Positions 7,800 through 15,332 are shown, counted from the first letter of the stretch. The stretch is 17,564 nucleotides of DNA from Zygnema cylindricum (GCA_037447655.1 JBBHKE010002305.1:1-17564), one strand, 5' to 3'. The notes: a model not told the origin generated them from the letters alone. Numbers and translations: made by a program.

Positions 7800-8700
7800 T
7801 ATAAAGGCACTTTCCCATGTAACCGAAACATGAGGCACTTTAGCATGTAATCGAAACTTTAGCCTTGTAACTTTGTTTTTAGCGAAGATTCTTCGTAATA
7901 ATTTCAGAGCATTCCTATGTAAAGAAATGAAATCGTTACTATAGATTGTGACGGATGTAGACGTGGGTGTAATTTGTGAAGGTTGTAGACAACTACAATA
8001 GTCGCGACAATTGATGACGTTTACAAAATAGCAACGGTTGTAGACGTCTAGCTACTTGTGACATTGTAGATGTTTAAGGTTTGTGACATTTTGACGTCAG
8101 CCTCAAATTATGACAGCGTCGACGTCACAACTTCTAAAGCTTTCTGCCATGGTTTCCCCATGTTGTTTTTTAGTCTTTTCTCACTCTACTTGACACCAAA
8201 ATACGCCCAAAGATAGTAAAAAAAAACGTTTTTTTAGATCTTTTATTTGATACCATTATTGACGTTTTTCATTGGAAGAATTGAGAGATAGACGCGGTAG
8301 TGGGAGAGGGAGAGAGAGAAAGGCGCTTTCACGAACTTCGCTTTTGCGAAATGGTGTCCGTTGGTCGAGACCCCCTCCACGGCAACTGTACCGAAAAAAG
8401 GCCGACAAAAAAAGTCACGCACATGCTCGAAATCTGCAGCGGGTTTTTTTTTTGGTACTCCGCGCACAAAAATTGTCAAAAACTTTAGACACGTGCGACA
8501 ACATCTCTCTATTCGCTCACCTCATAGAACTTTATTTATATAAACCTAGTGAGGTGATTTTATTATAAGTTTGAAGATGGGCTGGATGGCCGCGGAAGTG
8601 GGTCGAAACGCGATAAATGACAAATTGCATTATATTAAAAGTTTCAAGGTGACGCAAATTGAACTGTGGTAATTTTGATTTTTTGCCACGGTTGCGGATT
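7800..8700 (+). repeat. Dispersed long repeat R, copy 2
   Basis: The best-preserved middle copy. Its left part has an internal duplication, GGCACTTT(C/A)(C)CATGTAA.CGAAAC (about 7804 and 7832). Landmarks shared with copies 1 and 3 are AGCGAAGATTCTTCGTA, ATTCCTATGT, GTGACGGATGTAGACGTGGG, TGACGTCA at 8092-8099, GTCGACGTCAC, GCCATGGTTTCCCC, AGATCTTT, a GAGAGGGAGAGAGAG purine block, GAGGTGATTTT, and GGAAGTGGGTCGAAA. The last is shared with copy 3 near 16720. CCATATAAAGGC at about 7798 is TATA-like. No coding content is supported. Confidence 0.7.
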
Positions 8701-8792
8701 TTTTCGATGAGCGTTGGGTTTCGGAGGAATATGACAGAAAAATACCATAACTTTATCTCATGGGAAGGTGCTTTAGGAGTTGATAAATGTTC

Positions 8793-8941
8793 TGCCGGTT
8801 AAAACATCTTTTCTCCAAACACATTTGTTCGATTTTCAATTTGAAACCTTCAATGAGAAGATGGGAATCTTACCCTTCGTACGCCACATTCACATTCTTC
8901 ATCCGAAAAGTATATAAGGAGAAAAGATGTTTTAAATGGCA
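8793..8941. mobile_element. Small foldback / MITE-like inverted repeat
   Basis: Positions 8793-8816 and 8918-8941 are reverse complements at 22 of 24 positions, with an uninterrupted 18-bp perfect core (TTAAAACATCTTTTCTCC against its complement). The 101-bp interior has no coding content. I see no clear target duplication, because the right flank is an A run. A transcript of either strand would form a long hairpin. Confidence 0.65.
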
Positions 8942-9163
8942 AAAAAAAACATTAACACTTAGTAGAGATACACGGTATATTGTACTGTACTGCACTCGAA
9001 AAACCAATACGTTTTCTCGGAAATTCCCTCACATGGACTAATTCAATCAAAGTATGATCTGAAAAAGAAAATTGCAAACTTTTCGTTTTAGGCTTTCATG
9101 CATGAATAGCTACGAATCTGTAGGCAGATTAGAAGCCATTACTGCTCATCCATTTCCAACGAC
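8942..9163. other. Short spacer, nothing recognised
   Basis: No gene, repeat or RNA feature supported. Confidence 0.4.
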
Positions 9164-9656
9164 TACACCGAGAATCTTAATAAGAGTTTTGTACGCTAAT
9201 TCCGTCACCCCAAATTTTGACTTTGTCACCATATATAGAGTACACTAATCTAGATTATTGTTTACATTATTTAAATTACATTTTGAATGAGCGTTAATTA
9301 CTCTAATACAGTGCCGTTTAAAATAGTGTGGCGTACGGTCAGTGTCTAACCGTGCAGAATTGTACTTTATTGAGTAAAAAAATAAAAATAATAAATTAAT
9401 ACAGGCCGTTATCATGTAACTGCGTTTTAACAAACCACGTAGTGCAAACTTCATAATGGCGTGAAATTGTACATTTTGTTAGATTCAGTACGTGAACCTA
9501 ATTTACAATAAATATATTCAGCGCCAAAATTTACGCCCAAATTAGAGTATTTTTTTTTAAGTGGTGATTACCCAAAATAGTGTTAATTACTCTTATTATT
9601 TTTTTTCGGTTTTTTACTCTAATTATTTCTTTACTCTAATTATTATGCGCGGTGTA
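9164..9656. mobile_element. Mariner-like MITE M1, reverse-oriented copy
   Basis: 493 bp, beginning TACACCGAGAATC and ending ATGCGCGGTGTA. Its left half is the reverse complement of the 1-227 copy (TACGCTAATTCCGTCACCCC, CAAATTTTGACT, ATAGAGTACA, then AAAATAGTGTGG and GTACGGTCAGTGTC). The terminal repeats are partly eroded. There is no coding capacity. Confidence 0.8.
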
Positions 9657-9690
9657 GTATTATAGAAAGTTTGCATTTTTAGTTTTTTTC

Positions 9691-9810
9691 ATGGATTCCC
9701 AAGTGATACGAGGCAGCAAGGGAGGTGATGAGGATAGTGACACTGAACTGTTTCCGTATATGGAAACAGTAGAGTTGGGAAGTTCATCAATTTTTATGAG
9801 GCAGGAATAG
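9691..9810 (+). CDS. Short acidic open frame, possible gene remnant
   Basis: 39 codons: MDSQVIRGSKGGDEDSDTEL followed by FPYMETVELGSSSIFMRQE. The composition is mixed and acidic (GDEDSD), unlike the AT-driven shadow frames nearby, which hints at real coding origin. There is no recognisable family. It runs into the inverted-repeat end of the hAT-like element at 9770, so the last part of the frame is transposon DNA. It is therefore either a truncated first exon or chance. Distinguishing these needs homologues. Confidence 0.2.
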   Translation: MDSQVIRGSKGGDEDSDTELFPYMETVELGSSSIFMRQE

Positions 9811-9982
9811 TTATATTAGAAAAAAAAAGAAAAAAAAAACTTTGATAGATCGGCGATACGATGTATCGGCGATGTATCGCGATATGTGGCTTTTCAATAT
9901 ATCGAAGCAATATATCGATTATTGGTTACGTGAAATTCGATACATATGAATGTCGGCAAATGGTCCTCGATACCCAACTCTA
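9770..9982. mobile_element. hAT-like MITE, short copy
   Basis: Ends TAGAGTTGGG (9770-9779) and CCCAACTCTA (9973-9982) are perfect 10-bp inverted repeats. The right part (ATCGATTATTGG, AAATTCGATACATAT, TCGGCAAATGGTCCTCGATACCCAAC) matches the right end of the complete copy at 10238-10602. The interior is rich in ATCG and CGAT words. No 8-bp target duplication is visible at these borders, so it may be old or misbounded on the left. Confidence 0.6.
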
Positions 9983-10237
9983 TGATTTTTTCTTGACTCT
10001 TATTGTCTTTAAATGTTTTTTCCTTTCTCGTTTTGTATTTGGATGGTATTTCCATCGCAGGTTTATGTTTCTTTACATTTTTCGGACCCTGTCTCTTAAA
10101 ACGGGCCGAGAAAATGCAGGCTTGCAACACTTAATGCTATAACTAGATAAGAGTGACACGTGGCCAATGAAATGGTACGGACTTATGTGTACCTTTGCAC
10201 TCCGCTCGTATTCAAGTATCTGTTTAATGCTTTTTGA

Positions 10238-10602
10238 TAGTGTTGGGTATCGGGTAAATTCATATCGCGATGATTTCGATCTTCGATGTATCGAATATCG
10301 ATGAAACAAACTCCTCGATTTATCGTACTGGGACCAACATAAATTATCGCGATATGTGTCGCAAAAAATGGGTGTCTGTACAAATAAAGTACAAAAAATC
10401 GTACGGAAAATCGTTCGGAACCATTCCCCCAACTGAGCGAGCTCGGGGCGGGTGGGATGGGAAAAATGGGGAAAAGAAAATCGCATAAATATCCGGATAT
10501 TTAGCTTCTAGGTACATGGATTCGATGTATCGATTATCAGATACCTAAAATTCGATATATATATATTGATTATCGGCAATAGGTCCTCGATACCCAACAC
10601 TA
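10238..10602. mobile_element. hAT-type MITE with 8-bp target duplication (interrupted)
   Basis: Starts TAGTGTTGGGTATCG (10238-10252) and ends with its exact reverse complement, CGATACCCAACACTA (10588-10602). CTTTTTGA directly precedes it (10230-10237), and the same octamer lies at 10804-10811, just beyond a mariner-type MITE inserted in the element's terminal TA. An 8-bp duplication is diagnostic of the hAT superfamily. The interior is rich in ATCGAT/TATCG and lacks coding capacity. Short open frames on both strands here are shadows. Confidence 0.88.
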
Positions 10603-10803
10603 CACCGCGAATCGTTATTAGCGTTATGAACTCTATATCGGCTCCCCCAAATTTTGACATTAATACCTTAATTAGAATAAACTACACTATTTAAGGTCGT
10701 GGACCATAATCTACCACGTCTCCTGGCACTAAATTAGAATGAATGACGCTAATTTTTCCTTAACACTAATAATTTCCTAACTGTAATAACGATTCGTGGT
10801 GTA
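10601..10803. mobile_element. Mariner-like MITE, short form, nested at hAT end
   Basis: 203 bp including both TA. It starts TACACCGCGAATCG (10601) and ends CGATTCGTGGTGTA (10790-10803). It was inserted into the terminal TA of the hAT-type element, whose 8-bp duplication lies on the outer sides of the pair. Removing CACCG...GTG plus one TA restores a canonical hAT insertion, which confirms TA as the target duplication for this family. It shares CCCCCAAATTTTGAC with the long form. Confidence 0.9.
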
Positions 10804-10926
10804 CTTTTTGACAAATCAACTAGGAACGGGATCGTCCGTACAAAGTGTGAGTATCTAAGAAATACCGAATTTTGGAGAACTTCAGAAAGAGACAAAAAAA
10901 ACAAAACAATTTTTTTTCTGTTTTAG

Positions 10927-11134
10927 GACGGTGGCCGATGACTTGTCTTTTGTTAAAATTTTGTTGTCAAATCCTGTCACGACTACGTACTTCAAGGAAG
11001 CATTCAGCCGAAGACTTTCCATTTTTGACTTTTACCTCTCGAGCATAGCTCTAAAATACGCCAATTGTGAGCCGTCCAATCAGCAGCAACAATGTAACAA
11101 AAGCCGTACAGTTTTCCGATTGTACAAATCATAG
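10927..11134 (+). pseudogene. Possible RGS-domain exon fragment
   Basis: A candidate exon follows a good 3' splice site (T-run, CTGTTTTAG at 10926). A GTGAGT donor at 10847-10852 would give an 80-bp intron. The frame reads VADDLSFVKILLSNPVTTTY then FKEAFSRRLSIFDFYLSSIA and LKYANC. This is like the start of RGS domains (F..LL..P.....F..F.......L.F.......), which accelerate GTP hydrolysis on G-alpha. Only about 45 of about 120 domain residues are present. A GTGAGC at 11067 could be a further donor. Otherwise the frame ends at 11132-11134. The upstream exon is open for only eight codons, and no other exons are recognised. Likely a fragment; family call tentative. Confidence 0.3.
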
Positions 11135-11379
11135 TTCAAAAGTAGGCGTTTTTTGGTAGGCCTTTTGTAGGCCACCTTTAGCGTAAGTTGTGTTACGGGC
11201 TTTCCATGTGATCTTCTTAGATCGCTACTTTCATCAGCGACCGTCCGATCGTCCGAATCTGACGATAGTCCTATCGTAAGTTGTGTTATGGGCTTTTCAT
11301 GTGATCTTCTTAGATCGTTTCTTTCATCGACGACCGTCAGATTGCCCAAATCTGACGGCTTAAATAAAAAGTCGCTCAA
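11080..11379 (-). CDS. Hypothetical open frame with two 31-residue repeats
   Basis: 99 codons on the minus strand. Residues about 9-39 and 40-70 are a direct repeat of 31 residues: (N/S)DLRRSH(E/G)KP(I/V)TQLT(I/L) is shared, preceded by T-V-hydrophobic/Ala-Asp-Glu. The repeat is 93 bp in DNA, a multiple of three, and it keeps the frame. Several differences are conservative (Ile/Val, Ile/Leu). The C-terminal part is basic and Leu-rich and ends CCC. No family is recognised and no signal peptide or membrane segment is seen. The ATG is weakly supported. Upstream on this strand, GTGAGT near 11386 could be a donor. It may equally be a chance frame over tandem repeat DNA. Confidence 0.25.
   Translation of the reverse strand: MSDFLFKPSDLGNLTVVDERNDLRRSHEKPITQLTIGLSSDSDDRTVADESSDLRRSHGKPVTQLTLKVAYKRPTKKRLLLNYDLYNRKTVRLLLHCCC
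11182..11367. repeat. 93-bp tandem direct repeat
   Basis: CGTAAGTTGTGTTA(C/T)GGGCTTT starts at 11182 and again at 11275, a period of 93 bp. ATGTGATCTTCTTAGATCG and TTTCATC(A/G).CGACCGTC recur in both, and both units close with an AATCTGACG block. The copies remain clearly similar. See the minus-strand frame above for its coding reading. Confidence 0.85.
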
Positions 11380-11498
11380 AACTCACAGAAAAAGATTATT
11401 TTGTCCGATTTTTTTTTCAAATTTAGACATGACGTTTGATTCTCTATCGATCCATGTGCAACTCAACCCTGTTATTATTTTATTTCATTTTGCGGCCA

Positions 11499-11557
11499 AT
11501 ACAATATGGGTCTTAAGGCCATATTGTATGTTTTGCATACAATAGGCATATTGTATG
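11499..11557. repeat. Two adjacent hairpins built on ATACAATA
   Basis: ATACAATATGG (11499-11509) pairs perfectly with CCATATTGTAT (11519-11529) around a 9-base loop. CATACAATA (11536-11544) pairs with TATTGTATG (11549-11557) around GGCA. The same word is present four times in alternating orientation, so alternative pairings are possible. It has no known match. Confidence 0.7.
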
Positions 11558-11719
11558 GGCGTACGGTCACCTACTTTTGAACTATGGTACAAATAAACCT
11601 TTTCCTGATCTAATTTAGTCTTTCCTTCATTGAGCGTGTTACATATTCCAATTCCGTAATCATCGGGCATCAAAATTCTAGACTAAGCGCGAAGTAACCG
11701 TACGTTCTGTCTGTGTGTT

Positions 11720-12020
11720 TGTCCGTGACTTTTTCATCGATTTTGATTGGCTATTTGATTAAATGACTCGCTGGCAGTGGCTAGATTTTATCATACGTTT
11801 GTGAGTGGCTGCGTGACTTTTCAAACGATTTTGAATGGCTGCGTGAGAATGGTCGCATCCGCCGTGATTTTCGCAATTCGCTTATGATTGGCTGCGGCAA
11901 AGCCGGGAGGTCAGTTTCTTCTTTCCGGGAAATCAAATCTTTGGTTTCGCCGTCGCTGCCGTGAGTTTCGCGACTCTCTCAACGTTTCCGATTGGTTGCG
12001 TGAGTGCTGGGCAGTCGCCT
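11720..12020. promoter_or_regulatory. Degenerate tandem repeats carrying ATTGG (inverted CCAAT)
   Basis: At least four loosely repeated units read CGTGA(C/G)TTT...CGATTTT.GATTGGCT(G)CGTGAG. ATTGG lies at 11746, 11887 and 11991, with a one-base variant AATGG at 11834. CGTGA precedes or follows each. Inverted CCAAT boxes bind NF-Y/Y-box type factors in eukaryotes, and clusters occur in promoters. The area is also GC-richer (11840-12020). No transcript start or gene is identified nearby, so a promoter role is only inferred. A simple decayed satellite is the alternative. Confidence 0.35.
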
Positions 12021-12091
12021 CTTTTGCATCACACGTAGTCAGTAATATTTTTTAAAACGCTCATGTCGTGCGTAGCACGTGCAATGTACAG

Positions 12092-12307
12092 TACACCGTG
12101 AATCGTTACTAGCGTATCGAACGCTAATTCGGGTACCTATTCTTTTTCTAATTGTCAAATAGAATTATCCATACTATTTAAAAAACCCTAATTCCTAATT
12201 AGAGTAGATAATTTCTTTGAAATTTTCCAAATTCCCAATTACCGTTAATAGCGGTAATTATACCCATACGCTAAAAAACTTCTACTCCAATAACGATTCA
12301 AGGTGTA
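12092..12307. mobile_element. Mariner-like MITE, short form
   Basis: 216 bp, from TACACCGTGAATCGTTACTAGCG to CCAATAACGATTCAAGGTGTA. Ends are inverted repeats with some mismatches and TA at both borders. It shares CATACTATTTAAAAA and CCCTAATTCCTAATTAGAGTA-type words with the other family members. No coding capacity. Confidence 0.85.
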
Positions 12308-12464
12308 TTGTACTTTCAAATTTTCGGCCCCCCGGAGGCCCAGTGGGTCTTTGAGTCGAGGAAGTGCAAGCGTCCACCTCGCCCCACCTTTAATTTAGTT
12401 TTGCTACGCGGCGCGCCGCTCGAACCCTGACACGTATGTGTATATGTTTAGGGTTATTTATTAG

Positions 12465-12499
12465 ATGTGTTTTTGTTTATAATATAAACAAAAACACAT
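12465..12499. repeat. Perfect palindrome, 17-bp arms, 1-base spacer
   Basis: ATGTGTTTTTGTTTATA (12465-12481) is followed by one A and its exact reverse complement (12483-12499). Imperfect pairing extends outward to AGGGTT (about 12450) and ACCCT (about 12513). It could extrude a cruciform or encode a hairpin. Confidence 0.9.
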
Positions 12500-12786
12500 A
12501 TAACAAAAAACCCTCAACAAACAAACCCTAACCAGATACCTTGTCGTTATCTTGCAAATTTGTGGACCTAACACCTTTTTGCCTTCGGAATTCAAGACCC
12601 ACGAAACTCACGAAATCCACCAACATGGCGAAAATTGTAACGAACCTATCATGAACCTTGCAATTTTTGCCCTACGGAGGCCGTGTGGGAGATGGGACCA
12701 GAAGCATCCACATCGCCCCGCTTTCATTTTCCACACCGCTCGACCCTCTACATCTATATATATGTTAAGGGTTTTTAATTCTTTGT

Positions 12787-12815
12787 GTTTTTGTTTATAT
12801 ATTATAAACAAAAAC
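12787..12815. repeat. Palindrome, 13-bp arms, second unit of the duplication
   Basis: GTTTTTGTTTATA (12787-12799), spacer TAT, then the exact reverse complement (12803-12815). It is the counterpart of 12465-12499, with both arms changed near the tip. Confidence 0.85.
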
Positions 12816-12905
12816 TCAAAAGCTAAAAAAACTAAACATTTAAACCTTAGCGAGATGCACAACAATATCTTGCAACGTGTGGGGAAAACGCCTTATTTGG
12901 CTGAG

Positions 12906-13136
12906 TGGGGCGTTTCTCACAGCTCCCACACACCGAGTGAATCTTGGAAAAAACCTAATCTGTATTGCACTACACCGTCGAGGTATTGTACCATTCGTAC
13001 AATTTGGTTTTTTTTTACGAAAATGCGTTATGTTTTTCTTGTTATTAAACATTTGGTGAATTCGTATACTTTTCGTGCGCGGTAAAAATAGGCGTAAATT
13101 TTTTTAAAAAAAGTGTCGAAATGTGTTTCAGAACAT
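12906..13136. other. Spacer, no supported gene
   Basis: Shadow frames only. TACACCGTCGAGG at 12971 looks like an M1 end but is not followed by element sequence. Confidence 0.4.
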
Positions 13137-13235
13137 TACTCGCTTTTAGCACTAATTACGTTAATTTGGCACCCCCAAATTTTGACCCTCCAATCTAAAA
13201 TAGAATTAATAAATTTTATCAAATTGTTAATCTGA
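13137..13235. mobile_element. Eroded MITE M1 fragment
   Basis: TTTAGCACTAATTACG followed by GGCACCCCCAAATTTTGACCC matches the left-end interior of other copies (for example 9185-9225 and 10650-10665), but the TIR is not recognisable and the far end is missing. Confidence 0.5.
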
Positions 13236-13676
13236 CAATCACATTTGAATGGCAAGATTCTCACCTTTCGATTGGTCACCAAGCAAAAATCAAATATGTG
13301 TGAGTGTCGAAAAAAATCATTATCGGTGGACAAGTAAACAACTATTGGGTAAGAAAAGCTAATCAGGTAAACTCGTCAGAATTTATATTATGCATCTGAA
13401 AGGGTCGCTAAGAGGGTTTAGTATCAGTTGCAATTGTAGTATCCAATTTATCAGTTGATACATTAAATAGGAAAAAAGCATTTTTTTGTATTGGTATATT
13501 GTTGTGATATGCCAGTAAGGACAAATAAGATAGTGGGTTCCTCTGTTATAGATTTTTGTAAGGTTTTATTAATTTGTAAACCTTCATTCCATAGTTGTTC
13601 AAATCATGCAATTTTTTCTTTTTTTGCGATCGAAACGTATAATTCGTGACTTTTGAAAAAATCGAAAAACTCACAA
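13236..13676. other. AT-rich spacer, nothing recognised
   Basis: No gene, RNA or repeat with clear borders. The short word TATCAGTTG occurs twice near 13420 and 13450. Confidence 0.45.
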
Positions 13677-14821
13677 TGTACTTTCTTGTTTAAATCAAAG
13701 GTATTTTCTAGGTTAGTCAAATGATTTAAATAGGAGCAAGAAAAAGCAGAGGCAGCCTGCTTCTAGTTTCTTTCTCTAACCCCCATACTTGTCGTAGTCA
13801 CTGAAGGCCAAAGAGGAAGCTAGAGCCATGGCTGCCTATGCTCCTTCTAGAGTCAGAAGGCAAATCCTTAGTAAACTTACCAAAAAAATTGACAGACCCA
13901 CGATTTGATCCTGGTACCTACCATCCGTCAAAGTAGCCATTAGGCTTACCCGGTAGTCTAAGACCAGTGCTGAAGTAAAAAGGGTACTATAGCTACTTAA
14001 ACATGGCGAAATAGAGAAGTTTGATTTACTGACAAACATACCATAATCACACAAACACAGTTAAAAATAGAAATACACCGGAAACGTACTACTTGTATTT
14101 TTAACGGCTATAAATTAAGGACGACATCAATCTAACGACGGAGAAAGAAGCCGACATCGCGGAATGGTCGATTTGGCGGTTTGCGGTCATAACCACAACG
14201 GGTGACACGTGGCAGCATGACATTGGATGACGGCATCTCCGGGACATACTATGGCGAACCCGGATATGGCAAACGTCGTCTTTTTGGCCATGTCGTACAA
14301 TGGCCGTATAGAAAGTACTTCGGACCACGTACCTTTCTGTACTGTGAAACTCTAAGACCTCCATTGGCCCTCAGAGTATGCAGATCCAAAAGAAGCTTAT
14401 CTAGATAGTGCCAACTCCAAGTTAATATACACCCAAGTGACTGACCCCTTGACATTCAGAACCCCAATATAGATTCACCCCTGTGAAATAACACTTTCTG
14501 TGTGCTCAGTTCCACCACAGAATGCAAAGTTAGAATATGAGATTTGGACACATTCACCCACTTTTACTTTCCGTTAGAAATACAGCCACACTGGCAGACA
14601 AAAACTCTAACCGACTACACCACTGTGTAGCCTGGACTCCCCTGAGTCCGCAGCAAAAAGAATCACTGAAAATGGTCAAGTAAATTGATAGTTATGGCTG
14701 ATCAAAGTCTGCCATTTATACAAGGTGCTCTCTGGGAGAGACAGCTATCTACCCAAAATTTTATAAGTCCTATTCCCCCTCTAAAACTCTATCTACTGAA
14801 GTACGGCACCAATCAAATTAC
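13677..14821 (-). mobile_element. Unrecognised composite element, left copy (order P-X-T on minus strand)
   Basis: Read on the minus strand from 14821 downward, it has three blocks. P (about 14820-14345) has a TGTATAAATGG box and a GACTC..GAGTC hairpin. X (about 14345-14070) begins with a GTAC-rich hairpin and contains ACATGGCC and GCCACGTGTCAC. T (about 13975-13677) holds the tRNA-like module and an AGCATAGGCAGCCATGG tail. All three align with the plus-strand copy at 14821-15895, but there P comes last. No protein domain is recognised; a short peptide pattern YRKV...YFLY..CTTWP is read from X in both copies. P could be an LTR (TATA box, both ends), making this a 3'-truncated non-autonomous LTR element. 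A tRNA-derived SINE-like or circular element is the alternative. Confidence 0.55.
13889..13970 (-). ncRNA. tRNA-like module with A and B boxes (degenerate)
   Basis: On the minus strand an A-box-like TGGTCTTAGACTACCGGG (13966-13949) is followed by GGATCAAATCG (13911-13901), matching the Pol III B-box core GWTCRANNC. The 3' part can fold into an 8-bp stem, TTGACGGA (13931-13924) with TCTGTCAA (13896-13889), including one G-T pair. It encloses a T-arm-like hairpin CCAGG/CGTGG with one mismatch. There is no cloverleaf with a usable anticodon arm, so it is not a functional tRNA. It resembles the head of a tRNA-derived SINE. Confidence 0.45.
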
Positions 14822-14824
14822 TGT

Positions 14825-14867
14825 GTCGTACAGAAAAGTACAGGTGCCGGTGTACTTTCTGTACGAC
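14825..14867 (+). repeat. Strong hairpin at the head-to-head junction
   Basis: GTCGTACAGAAA (14825-14836) pairs perfectly with TTTCTGTACGAC (14856-14867). One bulged A follows, then GTACA/TGTAC, around a GGTGCCGG loop. A degenerate version is at the start of X in the left copy (about 14305-14341). Only X carries it, so it is an intrinsic part of the element. Confidence 0.85.
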
Positions 14868-15249
14868 TATTGTACAACATGGCCAAATTGTCGACACGTG
14901 TCATAGCCGAATTTGTTTCCGCAATCTCCGGAGTCGCCGCAATCCAACATTGTCGCGCCACGTGTCACATTACGTGGCGATGGCTAAAAAACGCCAAAAG
15001 TACATGTTCCGTGATCGCGGCACCTATCGTGGCCGTCCGATCAAACCGGATACAATTTTAGTCGTTGAAAATACGCGTGCGATATTTGTTTCGCGTTCGA
15101 AACAAATGCGCGATATCCGTTTCATAAAATACATTAAATCGTACTCCGTACTATACAAAACTGTATCTATGTATTGCGTATCTATTTCCCGTTATACGAA
15201 CTTGTCTACGTGTAAAAATATAAACAGTTGTCAATTCTTATATACTCTA

Positions 15250-15332
15250 GTACTGGCTCTAGTCATATTGGTTAAAGCTAACGGCTAAGTTGACGGAACA
15301 AAGGTACCAGGATCGAATCCTGGGTCCGTCAA
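15250..15332 (+). ncRNA. tRNA-like module with A and B boxes
   Basis: The A-box-like TGGCTCTAGTCATATTGG (15254-15271) is followed by GTTAAAGC, as in a tRNA D arm. GGATCGAATCC (15310-15320) matches the B box. CCAGG/CCTGG forms a perfect 5-bp T stem around a 7-base ATCGAAT loop. TTGACGGA (15290-15297) pairs perfectly with TCCGTCAA (15325-15332). The acceptor-like strand sits next to the T arm, so no canonical cloverleaf forms. Pol III transcription is plausible. The nearest T run on this strand is near 15482. Confidence 0.5.

Larger units (their letters stand above)
12316..12905 (+). repeat. Tandem direct duplication, period about 342 bp, with palindromic cores
   Basis: Unit 1 starts at about 12316 and unit 2 at about 12658. 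Shared landmarks are CGGAGGCC (12333 and 12675), CACCTCGCCCC/CACATCGCCCC, CCGCTCGA.CCCT, a (T)AGGGTT/AAGGGTTT block, GTTTTTGTTTATA with its complement, AACC...AGAT and ATCTTGCAA. The 177-codon frame from 12552 runs across both units and is judged incidental. Plant-type telomere words (TTTAGGG, CCCTAA) occur singly beside the palindromes but not in arrays. Confidence 0.75.

Noticed and set aside
7548-7846. Overlapping 68- and 75-codon frames on opposite strands
   Set aside because: Antisense shadows of each other, with no family resemblance, and partly inside repeat R.
12440-12545. TTTAGGG and CCCTAA words suggesting an interstitial telomere array
   Set aside because: Only single copies next to a palindrome; no tandem run.
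12971-12983. TACACCGTCGAGG as another M1 MITE end
   Set aside because: Adjacent bases do not match the family interior, and no partner end with inverted repeat was found.
12552-13085. 177-codon plus-strand open frame
   Set aside because: It runs through a tandem duplication and a palindrome. The two units do not give a repeated protein in this frame, and composition follows the DNA.
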